Part shown: piece after piece, positions 45,684 to 53,442 of the stretch
Layout: the number at the start of each line of letters is the position of its first letter
How positions within the stretch are numbered: the first letter of the stretch is position 1
DNA from: Paenibacillus hemerocallicola
GTDB taxonomy: Bacteria; Bacillota; Bacilli; Paenibacillales; NBRC-103111
Assembly: GCF_006265175.1 (NCBI RefSeq)
Contig: NZ_VDCQ01000007.1
Location: forward strand, 62,001 to 126,000
Direction of reading: 5' to 3'
Length of the DNA: 64,000 nt
Program-made: the position numbers and the translations under genes
Notes under the pieces: generated by a model
What the model saw: the letters and a program-made list of their open reading frames with translations, nothing else
Database searches by the model: none
What the model was told of the DNA's origin: nothing

Positions 45684-45713
45684 ATACTACCACTTCGCAC
45701 ATAATCGTGTCAA
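45684..45713 (-). promoter_or_regulatory. Promoter of the ggt leader
   Basis: TTGACA (complement of 45708-45713), 18 bp, TAGTAT (complement of 45684-45689). The leader downstream contains a 9-codon frame (ATG at 45659, MISRCQLDN, TAG at 45630-45632) ending right against the terminator stem, but without an SD. Confidence 0.6.
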
Positions 45714-45834
45714 CAAAATTATTATTCCTTTCGATCCTAAAGGGCGATTACGGCATGCAACGGCAGTTCATTGAACGAGGAAGGAGCTATTGCACCTCGG
45801 GACTACTCCCCGTGGCCAGAAATTTTCAAAAGGA

Positions 45835-45863
45835 TTGACAGTACGAAATAAATGGATTATCTT
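45835..45863 (+). promoter_or_regulatory. Promoter of the FAD monooxygenase/TetR operon
   Basis: TTGACA at 45835-45840, 17 bp, TATCTT at 45858-45863. The operator-like palindrome at 45866-45882 follows directly, at the start of transcription. Confidence 0.75.
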
Positions 45864-45865
45864 AT

Positions 45866-45882
45866 GAATGAATGGTTCATTC
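45866..45882. promoter_or_regulatory. Probable TetR operator
   Basis: GAATGAA-TGG-TTCATTC is a perfect inverted repeat with 7-bp arms, directly after the -10 box at 45858-45863. The TetR-family gene is the second gene of this operon, so autoregulation is likely. Confidence 0.65.
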
Positions 45883-45940
45883 TTAACGTTTTTGGAACTT
45901 AGAAATACGAGCCGTAATTAAATTAAGGAGGAATAACTTT

Positions 45941-47419
45941 ATGAACATGGAACGCGCTATTATTATTGGCGGGGGTATCGCCGGACTGCTTGCAGCGAAG
46001 GTGCTTTCTGGATTTTATGGTGAGGTTGTGATCGTGGACCGAGACGCTTTTCCTCAGGAGCCTGAAAACCGTCCCGGAACACCTCAGGCCTTCCAGCCTC
46101 ACCGTTTTACGCCTCGCAGCAGTTTGATTCTAAACCGTTTATTCCCTGGAATTATTGATGAGTTAATCAAAAACGGAGCTCACCCCACTCGTGGGAAAAC
46201 CACACATCTCTCCAACCCTTACGGCCGAATGATTGCAGTCGAACAAAAACACGATGCTTCGTTCAGCAGAGCCTTGTTCGAATGGGTCATGCGCAGCTAT
46301 ATAAGGGGTATAGAAAATGTTCGTTTGCTTGGATTAAATGAAGTGACTCACCTTCAAACGTCCGAGGATCGTTCGCGGGTAACCGGCGTTGTAATCAGGG
46401 AGCGTATTTCAGGTGAACGTCAGCAATTCACGATGACGGCAGACCTTATCATCGACACCAGCGGCCGATTCTCCAAAACCGTTCAATGGCTCTCCGAGCT
46501 CGGTTACGAAGTGCCGCAGCCTGAGCGATTAAAGATATCTCTGGGTTACAGCACTCGACGTTATCACATCCCTGCTGGGCGCAAGAAAGAGTTGGATGTG
46601 ATTCGCATGGAAGGAGATCCTCTCGCAACGACACACGCAGGCGCGTTTTCAATCATTGAAAACGATATAGCAGAAATGGTACTCTGGAACTTAAATGGTC
46701 GGTATCCCTCCACCGATCCGGCGTTATACGAACAAGAAATTCGCCAATTAGGGAACCCATTATTGAATGAAGCACTGAAAGGACTGGAACCGATCGGGCA
46801 ACCGCGTGGTTTTCGGGTATCGGAACTGTTCAGGCAGCATTTCGAACAGATGCAGCGATGGCCGTCCGGTCTACTGGTCATGGGAGACGCCTTCTGCCAA
46901 CTTGATCCTGTTTATGGTCAAGGAATGACACTCGCGGCGATTGAGGCGGAAATCCTTGAAGCATGCTTTCACCATCAGTTGAAACACCCCAAACCTCAAT
47001 TCGAGCTCGATGTCCTTCAGCGGATGCAGGAGAGCATCGAGACGGCCTGGTGGTTAAATGTTGTATCTGATCTGCGGTGGCGAGGCGTGGAGCATATCGG
47101 TAAACAGCCGATTCAAGGCTTGACGTTTGCGCAGAACTATTTCGATCATGTCCTCAAATGGTCTACGGAACATGCCAATTACGACATATTCGGATTATAT
47201 TGGCTTGTTAACTCCTTGTTCTTATCCCCGCGAGATTTGTTTAGTGCGAATATGGTTACATCCTTGCTGGCTGCAGGCGGTTCCGGCGAAGCTAAGCAAT
47301 GGTTAGACCGATGGATTGAGGAGTCGGATCGCCCGCTGGATGAACGACTGTCAGAAACGATCCCTTCATTTAAGGGAGCAACCTTCGCAACCATGGATCA
47401 ACTTATGTCAACATCATGA
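45941..47419 (+). CDS. FAD-dependent monooxygenase/oxidoreductase
   Basis: Flavoprotein of 492 residues. FAD-binding Rossmann motif AIIIGGGIAGLLAAKVLSG at the N-terminus; the second FAD motif GLLVMGDAFCQLDPVYGQGM resembles aromatic hydroxylases and geranylgeranyl reductases. GGAGG precedes the ATG. It is co-transcribed with a TetR regulator 41 bp downstream, under a promoter with a palindromic operator. This layout is typical of inducible detoxification of antibiotics or phenolics; the substrate is unknown. Confidence 0.88.
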   Translation: MNMERAIIIGGGIAGLLAAKVLSGFYGEVVIVDRDAFPQEPENRPGTPQAFQPHRFTPRSSLILNRLFPGIIDELIKNGAHPTRGKTTHLSNPYGRMIAVEQKHDASFSRALFEWVMRSYIRGIENVRLLGLNEVTHLQTSEDRSRVTGVVIRERISGERQQFTMTADLIIDTSGRFSKTVQWLSELGYEVPQPERLKISLGYSTRRYHIPAGRKKELDVIRMEGDPLATTHAGAFSIIENDIAEMVLWNLNGRYPSTDPALYEQEIRQLGNPLLNEALKGLEPIGQPRGFRVSELFRQHFEQMQRWPSGLLVMGDAFCQLDPVYGQGMTLAAIEAEILEACFHHQLKHPKPQFELDVLQRMQESIETAWWLNVVSDLRWRGVEHIGKQPIQGLTFAQNYFDHVLKWSTEHANYDIFGLYWLVNSLFLSPRDLFSANMVTSLLAAGGSGEAKQWLDRWIEESDRPLDERLSETIPSFKGATFATMDQLMSTS

Positions 47420-47460
47420 TTATATTTCGCAAATAACTATTAGAAAGGAGTGCCTAACCG

Positions 47461-48069
47461 GTGTCGCCATTATCTGAAGAACAGTTGATTAAACGGCGAG
47501 AAACTCAAAGACAGCGAATCGTAGAGGCAGCCTTAAAGGTATTTGCCGTCCGCGGCTTACATGGAGCCAAGATGAGCATGATCGCCGAAGAAGCCGAATT
47601 GAGTGCGGGCCAGCTCTACCGCTTTTTCGAATCGAAGGAAGAGCTGTTCATCACCCTGATCCGGCAAGTTGCCAAGGAAACTACGATGGAGAGGATCAAC
47701 GATCTCCCTGGTTCCCCTTTTGACAAACTTCGCAGCTTTACCGCAAGCATTTTGAAGGAGGAAAGCGCGCAATATCCCTTCAAGCTGATTCAGCACGCGA
47801 ATAATGCTGAAGATGTGCCGGATGAAGCTAAACAACTGCTGCAACATTTTTCCGTGAAGCGCTATATTGAGCAGTTGCTTCCTTTGTTCGAGGAAGGGCA
47901 GCAGATTGGGGATTTTGCACAAGGCAATGCCCGCAAGCTCATCTCCGCTTTTTTGACCATGTTGTCCGCATTGATCACACTCAACATGCCAATCGATGAC
48001 GATCATCAACTGCCGGATGCGGATATGCTCATGCGGATTGTAGCGGGTCCGCGCTTCCAAGATCGCTAA
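47461..48069 (+). CDS. TetR/AcrR-family transcriptional regulator
   Basis: Repressor of 202 residues. The N-terminal helix-turn-helix reads RQRIVEAALKVFAVRGLHGA, then SMIAEEAELSAGQLYRFFES and KEELF, characteristic of TetR. The C-terminal ligand-binding domain is helical and divergent. It starts with GTG at 47461; AAAGGAG lies about ten bases before it. Probable autorepressor of the operon through the palindrome at 45866-45882. Confidence 0.92.
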   Translation: MSPLSEEQLIKRRETQRQRIVEAALKVFAVRGLHGAKMSMIAEEAELSAGQLYRFFESKEELFITLIRQVAKETTMERINDLPGSPFDKLRSFTASILKEESAQYPFKLIQHANNAEDVPDEAKQLLQHFSVKRYIEQLLPLFEEGQQIGDFAQGNARKLISAFLTMLSALITLNMPIDDDHQLPDADMLMRIVAGPRFQDR

Positions 48070-48221
48070 TCGGAACGCTACAGAGAGAGAGGACACACCT
48101 TTAACACCGTTCTCAAAGGTATTTTCTTGTCGTCCGGGCTATACCACCTGGACGATTGGGCTTAGAGTAAGAAAAAACGGTACTTACCAGTTTTTTGCCC
48201 ATGGCTGCCGATACCAAATAA

Positions 48222-48245
48222 GGCCGCCAAATCGATTTGGCAGCC
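48222..48245. terminator. Convergent hairpin between the tetR gene and the Gfo/Idh/MocA operon
   Basis: GGCCGCCAAAT pairs with ATTTGGCAGCC (one mismatch) around CG. Only weak T-runs follow on either side (TCTTATTT, CTTATTT). Likely ends both convergent transcripts. Confidence 0.55.
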
Positions 48246-48282
48246 TCGTCTTATTTCATATTAGCGAAGAAATGCTGGAATT

Positions 48283-49311
48283 TCATTCGATGGTTGATCC
48301 GAAATCTATCACTTCCCCCGTTTCGATCGACCGGAAGATGGCTAGCGTGAGCGCCAGCACATCTTTGCCCGCCTCGAAGCCGACAGGAGCGGGCTTTCCT
48401 TCGTTCAGCGCGTCGACGAACAGCCGGAACTGCTCGTTATGTAGGGAGGCGTACGACTCCAGATGCAATTCGGAAACCTGGTCTCCGTCGTAAAACGTCA
48501 GCTTGGCGGCGTTGTTATTGAAGCCTCCCTCCAGCCCTCCCTTTGGTCCGTACAGACGGTCGACATGAGCTTTCAATTTGACCCCGGGAGGCAATCCCCA
48601 TGAAACGGTAAATATTCCGACATCGCCTGTTTCGTACTCGATCGTCACTTGAGCCGTATCATAGGCGAGCTTCGCGATGTGGGCGAGTTCTTCGCGGTCT
48701 TTCGCCAATAGTTGGCCGCGGGCGTACACCGTTTTCGGTCGGGAAGCGAACACGGTTTGCCACATGATGTAATAGTGACAGCCCAGGTCCATAAGTGGCC
48801 CGCCGTTGCCGTCGGCATCGTGCATCACCCGCTTCGGGCGTATTTGCGCAAGCGAATCGTTGTGAAAAATGACGGGCCTTCCCAATCTGCCTTCCTGCAC
48901 GTATTGCCTGGCCGTCTGGACTCCAACGGACAAATTCCGCTGGAGGCCGAGTCCAAACTGAACGCCGGCCTTGCGTACGGCCTCTTCCATATCGGCGACT
49001 TCCCGAAAATTTCGGGCCAAAGGCTTTTCGCAAAATATATGCTTGCCTTGTTCGGCGGCAAAGATTGTGACCGGCGCGTGAAGCGCGAGCGGCAGGCAAA
49101 CCGATACGATCTCTACGTCACGATCGACGATCGCCTCCTTATAGTCCTGGTACACTTGCTTCACATTGAACTGCGTGGCCAACTCCCGGGCCCGCTGCAG
49201 ATCGATATCCGTAACGGATACAACCTCGTGCCCGGCCAATTGCCAGCCTTTGATATGCTGCTTCCCCATATCTCCCGTGCCGATAACGGCAACCTTCCAA
49301 ATTTTACTCAT
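48283..49311 (-). CDS. Gfo/Idh/MocA-family oxidoreductase
   Basis: NAD(P)-dependent oxidoreductase of 342 residues. Rossmann motif VAVIGTGDMGKQHIKGWQLA, family motif HIFCEKPLARNFREV, and the C-terminal domain with GGPLMDLGCHYYIMWQTVFA. GGAGGG precedes the ATG at 49311. It is last in a six-gene operon with a second paralogue, two isomerase-like TIM barrels, a flavin monooxygenase and an SBP. Likely a sugar or inositol-type dehydrogenase; its own substrate cannot be read. Confidence 0.9.
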   Translation of the reverse strand: MSKIWKVAVIGTGDMGKQHIKGWQLAGHEVVSVTDIDLQRARELATQFNVKQVYQDYKEAIVDRDVEIVSVCLPLALHAPVTIFAAEQGKHIFCEKPLARNFREVADMEEAVRKAGVQFGLGLQRNLSVGVQTARQYVQEGRLGRPVIFHNDSLAQIRPKRVMHDADGNGGPLMDLGCHYYIMWQTVFASRPKTVYARGQLLAKDREELAHIAKLAYDTAQVTIEYETGDVGIFTVSWGLPPGVKLKAHVDRLYGPKGGLEGGFNNNAAKLTFYDGDQVSELHLESYASLHNEQFRLFVDALNEGKPAPVGFEAGKDVLALTLAIFRSIETGEVIDFGSTIE

Positions 49312-49335
49312 ACCTTTCCCTCCAATGCCTCCGGA

Positions 49336-50367
49336 TTAGGGTCCAACATAAACGACCTTTTTGCCTATGATAGACTGCTGAGCAGCCAAGCTCAGCTTGA
49401 CGGCCCAAAGACCGTCTTCCCCGCTGACGCTCGGTTTCTCGCCTTTTCCGACAATTTCCGTGAAGTTGGCGATCTGGTATTCCAGCTCGAACAATTCGCC
49501 CGGCATTTCGGAAACTTCCAGCTCGTGACGCCGCTCTCCGTCGTAGTATTCAAGCTGGAACTGCGGGTCGCGAATTCGGTCGGACGAGCCCAGCCATTTC
49601 GCTTTCAACACGCCTTCCGTTCCGATAAACTCGCCCGTCAAGTAGTGGCCGTATGCGGCCAACGTTTGGTTTACCGTGGCAAATCCGCCTTTTGAAAACG
49701 CGATGCCGGTGGCGATATTTTCGTACAATTGATCGGCTTCCGTGCCCGCATCCCGGGAATTGCCAAGCGCGTACAGGGTAACCGGGTGTTCCCGGTCAGC
49801 GAAATACCAGCGGACCAAATCGTAAAAATGAACCGGCTCCTCCAAAATCCAGTTTCCGACCCGGCTCGCATCCATGCGCCATCCTTCGGAGCCGTTCCGG
49901 TAAGGAAAACGGGACAAATGCACATGGGCCGTTTTCAGCGTGCCGATTTTCCCCTCCCCGATAAGGGCTTTTACTCGTCCCCACAACGGGGAGAAGCGTT
50001 GCTCGAAGCCAATTTGGATCATCCGTCCCCGTTTGGCCGCCTCGTCGATCAAATCTTGACATTCCTCTACCGTCAACGCCATCGGCTTCTCGAGCAAAAT
50101 GTGCTTCCCGGCCTTCAGCGTCGCCAGCGCGATTTCGTGGTGCTTGTAATTCGGCACCGCGATGTCGACGACATCGATATCGTCCCGCTCCAGCAGCTTC
50201 GTATAATTCGTATAGACGTCCGTCCCTAGCTCGGCCTTTGCTTTATTCGCCGATGCTTCCGATGAAGCCGCGACAGCGACTAGTCGCGCCGACGGCGTCG
50301 ATTGAATCGTCCTTGCATGATGGCTGCCCCATGCGCCATATCCGATAAGGCCATACCGTACCGTCAC
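49336..50367 (-). CDS. Gfo/Idh/MocA-family oxidoreductase
   Basis: NAD(P)-dependent oxidoreductase of 343 residues. Rossmann motif YGLIGYGAWGSHHARTIQST, then KHILLEKPMALTVEECQDLI, and VHLSRFPYRNGSEGWRMDAS in the C-terminal domain. Translation starts at GTG 50367 after GGGAGG. The two paralogues in one operon could perform successive oxidation and reduction of a sugar, as in keto-sugar isomerisation through a 3-keto intermediate. That is inference from the family. Confidence 0.9.
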   Translation of the reverse strand: MTVRYGLIGYGAWGSHHARTIQSTPSARLVAVAASSEASANKAKAELGTDVYTNYTKLLERDDIDVVDIAVPNYKHHEIALATLKAGKHILLEKPMALTVEECQDLIDEAAKRGRMIQIGFEQRFSPLWGRVKALIGEGKIGTLKTAHVHLSRFPYRNGSEGWRMDASRVGNWILEEPVHFYDLVRWYFADREHPVTLYALGNSRDAGTEADQLYENIATGIAFSKGGFATVNQTLAAYGHYLTGEFIGTEGVLKAKWLGSSDRIRDPQFQLEYYDGERRHELEVSEMPGELFELEYQIANFTEIVGKGEKPSVSGEDGLWAVKLSLAAQQSIIGKKVVYVGP

Positions 50368-50421
50368 TCGATGGCACCTCCCGATGGATGAATCTTGTTA
50401 TTGTCGAACCGGCCTGCACGC

Positions 50422-51774
50422 TCAAAAGCGTGGCCGCCCGGCAGGCCATGGCAAACCCAGATGTTCCCGCAATGTACAGCCTTCGTATTCCGTTCGGATC
50501 AGCCCCCGGTTTTGCAGCTCGGGCACGACGAGCTCGACAAATTTGTCCAGACCGTCCGGCAAGTATGGCGGCATGAGGTTAAATCCGTCGCAAGCCCCCG
50601 CCGCAAACCAATCCTGCATAAAGTCGGCAATTTGCGTCGGCGATCCGACGACTTTTCGATGCAGACGGCTTCCTCCGTAAAATTTGCCCAGCTGTCTGAG
50701 GGTGAGCGCATCCGACTTTACCAGCTTGGCGATCAGTTTAAGCCGGCTCTGCATGCCCGTCACGTCGTGAAGCTCGGGAACCGGGCCGTCCAGCGGATGT
50801 ACGGACAGATCGTAATTGATTTGGTCGGACAAAATGGCGAGGCCGGCAATCGGGTCGGCATATTCCGCGAGAAGCGCTTCCGTGTCCCGGGCCTCGGCTT
50901 CGGTCTCACCGACGATCGGCATTAGTCCCGGCATCACCTTGATCGAATCGGCGGAGCGGTCGTAAGCGGCTGCACGGGTTTTCATATCCGCATAAAACGT
51001 GCGGGCCCCTTCCAACGAGGGTTGGGCGGTAAAGATGACCTCGGCTGCGTGCGCGGCAAAATCCCGCCCCGTGTCCGACGATCCGGCTTGCACGAGAACC
51101 GGCCTCCCTTGCGGCGAACGGGGTACGTCCAACGGTCCGCGTACCGCGAAGTGACGGCCGCGATGATGCAGGTACCGGATTTTATCCGCATTCGCGTATA
51201 TACCTGCTTCTTTATCGAATACGAAAGCATCCGCTTCCCAACTGTCCCATAGCCCGTTCGCGACTGTGACATATTCCTTCGCTCGTTCGTAACGGACATC
51301 GTGATCCGGTATGTGATCTTCGCCAAAATTGCGCGCCTCGTTGTCGCTTGTCGACGTTACGATGTTCCAGGCCGTCCGACCGCCGCTCAGCCAATCCAAC
51401 GAAGCGAACTGGCGCGCCACATGAAACGGTTCGCTGAAGCTTGTCGACACGGTGGCGGCCAAGCCCACCTTTTCCGTCACGCCGGCCAAAGCGGCGATCA
51501 GCGTAAAGGGATCGAGATGCGCCGAGTGCAGCGATCGTACGGTTGCGCGAAAGTGGTCGCCGTATCGGTCAGGAATGCCGTACCGGTCCGAAAAAAACAC
51601 CATATCGAATTTTCCGCGTTCGGCCGTACTTGCCAATTGCTTGTAGTAGTCCAACTGAAAAAAACGGTCGGTGGGCGACGCGGGATGACGCCAAGCGCTC
51701 GAGTAGTGACCCGCGCCGTCGAGAAAAACGCCAAGATGAAGCCGTCGCGTACGATCTGGACTCGCGTGACTCAT
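50422..51774 (-). CDS. NtaA/SnaA/DszA-type flavin-dependent monooxygenase
   Basis: Luciferase-like monooxygenase of 450 residues. Family segments: SSAWRHPASPTDRFFQLDYY, DPFTLIAALAGVTEKVGLAA, SGGRTAWNIVTSTSDNEARN, RSPQGRPVLVQAGSSDTG, CDGFNLMPPYLPDGLDKFVE. GGGAGG precedes ATG 51774. Unusual context: it lies between sugar isomerase-like and sugar oxidoreductase genes behind an SBP. Oxidation of a sugar-linked sulfur, nitrogen or ether group would explain this set. No reductase partner is adjacent. Confidence 0.9.
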   Translation of the reverse strand: MSHASPDRTRRLHLGVFLDGAGHYSSAWRHPASPTDRFFQLDYYKQLASTAERGKFDMVFFSDRYGIPDRYGDHFRATVRSLHSAHLDPFTLIAALAGVTEKVGLAATVSTSFSEPFHVARQFASLDWLSGGRTAWNIVTSTSDNEARNFGEDHIPDHDVRYERAKEYVTVANGLWDSWEADAFVFDKEAGIYANADKIRYLHHRGRHFAVRGPLDVPRSPQGRPVLVQAGSSDTGRDFAAHAAEVIFTAQPSLEGARTFYADMKTRAAAYDRSADSIKVMPGLMPIVGETEAEARDTEALLAEYADPIAGLAILSDQINYDLSVHPLDGPVPELHDVTGMQSRLKLIAKLVKSDALTLRQLGKFYGGSRLHRKVVGSPTQIADFMQDWFAAGACDGFNLMPPYLPDGLDKFVELVVPELQNRGLIRTEYEGCTLREHLGLPWPAGRPRF

Positions 51775-51809
51775 GGTTTACCTCCCCTGGGCAACGATCC
51801 GGCAGTAAA

Positions 51810-52547
51810 TCAGAAGCCGAAATGATTGCGCAAATAAGCTCTGCTGATGGTCGCGCTCTCGGTAGGGTCTTTGTCGGTATCGTCCTGCTCCACCGTCCAC
51901 CATGGCAAATTCAAGGCCGACACGCGCCGAAGCGCTTGCGGCAGATCGATATCCCCTTGTCCGAGCTCCTTCCATGCCCCGCCTGACGTCGAATCTTTGA
52001 CGTGCACATAGCGAATATACGGAGCGTAACGGTCGATAAACTCGACGGGATCGCGTCCGGCTCTCCATACCCAGGCCAAATCGGCGGCAAGAGGAACCCC
52101 GTATTGTCCGGTCAACTCGTCGAAAAACGAGGGGTACTCGAATTCGCCAGCATGGTTGTGGTAGCAAAAGGTTACTTGGCTTGCGGCGCACGTCTCCGCG
52201 AGCTTGCCGGCAAGCTCGAACCAACGACCGTACTCCTTCTGCTTGCCGAAGCTGACAAGCAAGTAGGACGTGCCGAGTACGTTCATTTTGTCGAGCAGTT
52301 CCTGCAACCCGATGCGCTTATCCGCAAGCGGATCGAAATCTTTCAGATTGGCGTGCAGCCCGACAAGCTTCAGCGGCACGGTCGACATGTACGTCCGCAG
52401 CCCCTCCATATCGTCGAGTAGCGACCACCGGCTCTCTACTCCCGCATAGCCGCATTGCAACGCTTTAGTGAAAATATCCGGATACGTTTGATGGAGGTTG
52501 GCCAATCCCCATATTCTGGCCTGAATGGCGATTTGCGGCGTTGTCAT
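51810..52547 (-). CDS. Sugar phosphate isomerase/epimerase-like TIM barrel
   Basis: Protein of about 245 residues of the xylose isomerase-like (AP endonuclease 2) fold. Visible metal-site segments: TFCYHNHAGEFE, LAADLAWVWRAGRDPVEFID and IRYVHVKDS, as in IolE/IolH-type enzymes. I start at ATG 52547; a TTG at 52586 would add 13 residues, and the AAGGAG lies inside that extension, 14 bases from the ATG, so the start is uncertain. It lies 46 bp downstream of a second TIM-barrel gene. Predicted to isomerise or dehydrate an imported sugar derivative. Confidence 0.87.
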   Translation of the reverse strand: MTTPQIAIQARIWGLANLHQTYPDIFTKALQCGYAGVESRWSLLDDMEGLRTYMSTVPLKLVGLHANLKDFDPLADKRIGLQELLDKMNVLGTSYLLVSFGKQKEYGRWFELAGKLAETCAASQVTFCYHNHAGEFEYPSFFDELTGQYGVPLAADLAWVWRAGRDPVEFIDRYAPYIRYVHVKDSTSGGAWKELGQGDIDLPQALRRVSALNLPWWTVEQDDTDKDPTESATISRAYLRNHFGF

Positions 52548-52593
52548 GGTTGTTTGCTGCGCTCCTTTTTCGTTGCTCTTCTCCAAATGCCGG

Positions 52594-53382
52594 CTACATG
52601 TAGGCGGGATACGTGCTCCCGAGTCGTTCGAAAGCTGTCGAGTACTCTCCCGAAGGCTTATACTCCAGACCGATAAATCCGTCGTACCCCGTCTCTCCGA
52701 TTACTTCCAGCAAAGCGTCATAATCGATTTCCCCGCCGATCGGTTCGGTTCTTCCCGGCACTTTCGCCAGATGGTAATAACCGATCAGCGCATGGTTGGC
52801 GCGGATGACCCCGCTGTGGTCCTCGCCCATGATTTGCATATGGTAAGCATCGTACAGCAGCTTCACATTCGGGCTTTCCGCAAGCTGTACGATCCGAAGC
52901 CCTTCCGCGGCCGTATCGCAGTAGGCGCCTTTATGGTCGACTTTGCTGTTTAGCGGCTCGATCAGGGCGGTTACTCCGGCCGCCTCCAAAATCGGCGCGA
53001 TATATCGCAGCGAAGCGACCGCCTCCTGCCTATGCTTCTCGAGGCTCCAGCCGGGGATGCTGCTCCCCGCCACCATGATCAAGTTGCTGCAGGACAGCGT
53101 CCCGGCATAGGCGACCGCCGCCTCCGCATCTTTGGCCAGCCGCTCCCGATCTTCGGGAAGAACCAGCACCGGACGCGCGCCGGCGACGCCTCCGGTCGTT
53201 CCACCCAGGCAGCTCACCGCGAGCGGAGCCGTTTTTTGCAGCTCGACGGCTTCGGACAGATCCGCATTTCTCCATACGAATTCGCAGCCCCGGAAGCCGC
53301 CGCGCTTCGCGGCTTTCCAGCGTTCGCCGAAGGAAACGCCCTTCCCGAAATTGATTTCCAAATGCGCCGCTAATTTGATCAT
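52594..53382 (-). CDS. Hydroxypyruvate isomerase-like TIM barrel
   Basis: Protein of 262 residues of the xylose isomerase-like fold, closest in pattern to hydroxypyruvate isomerase (Hyi): ALIEPLNSKVDHKGAYCDTA, KLLYDAYHMQIMGEDHSGVI and HLAKVPGRTEPIGGEIDYDA. The Glu, Asp/His and Glu residues of the metal site are in these segments. AAGGAGG precedes ATG 53382. Second gene of the operon after the SBP. By family it interconverts small hydroxy-keto and hydroxy-aldehyde acids or sugars. Confidence 0.89.
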   Translation of the reverse strand: MIKLAAHLEINFGKGVSFGERWKAAKRGGFRGCEFVWRNADLSEAVELQKTAPLAVSCLGGTTGGVAGARPVLVLPEDRERLAKDAEAAVAYAGTLSCSNLIMVAGSSIPGWSLEKHRQEAVASLRYIAPILEAAGVTALIEPLNSKVDHKGAYCDTAAEGLRIVQLAESPNVKLLYDAYHMQIMGEDHSGVIRANHALIGYYHLAKVPGRTEPIGGEIDYDALLEVIGETGYDGFIGLEYKPSGEYSTAFERLGSTYPAYM

Positions 53383-53442
53383 CGCCGACGCCTCCTTATC
53401 GTTTATTTATTTCAAGGCAAGCAAACGGAGCCGATGTTCCGC

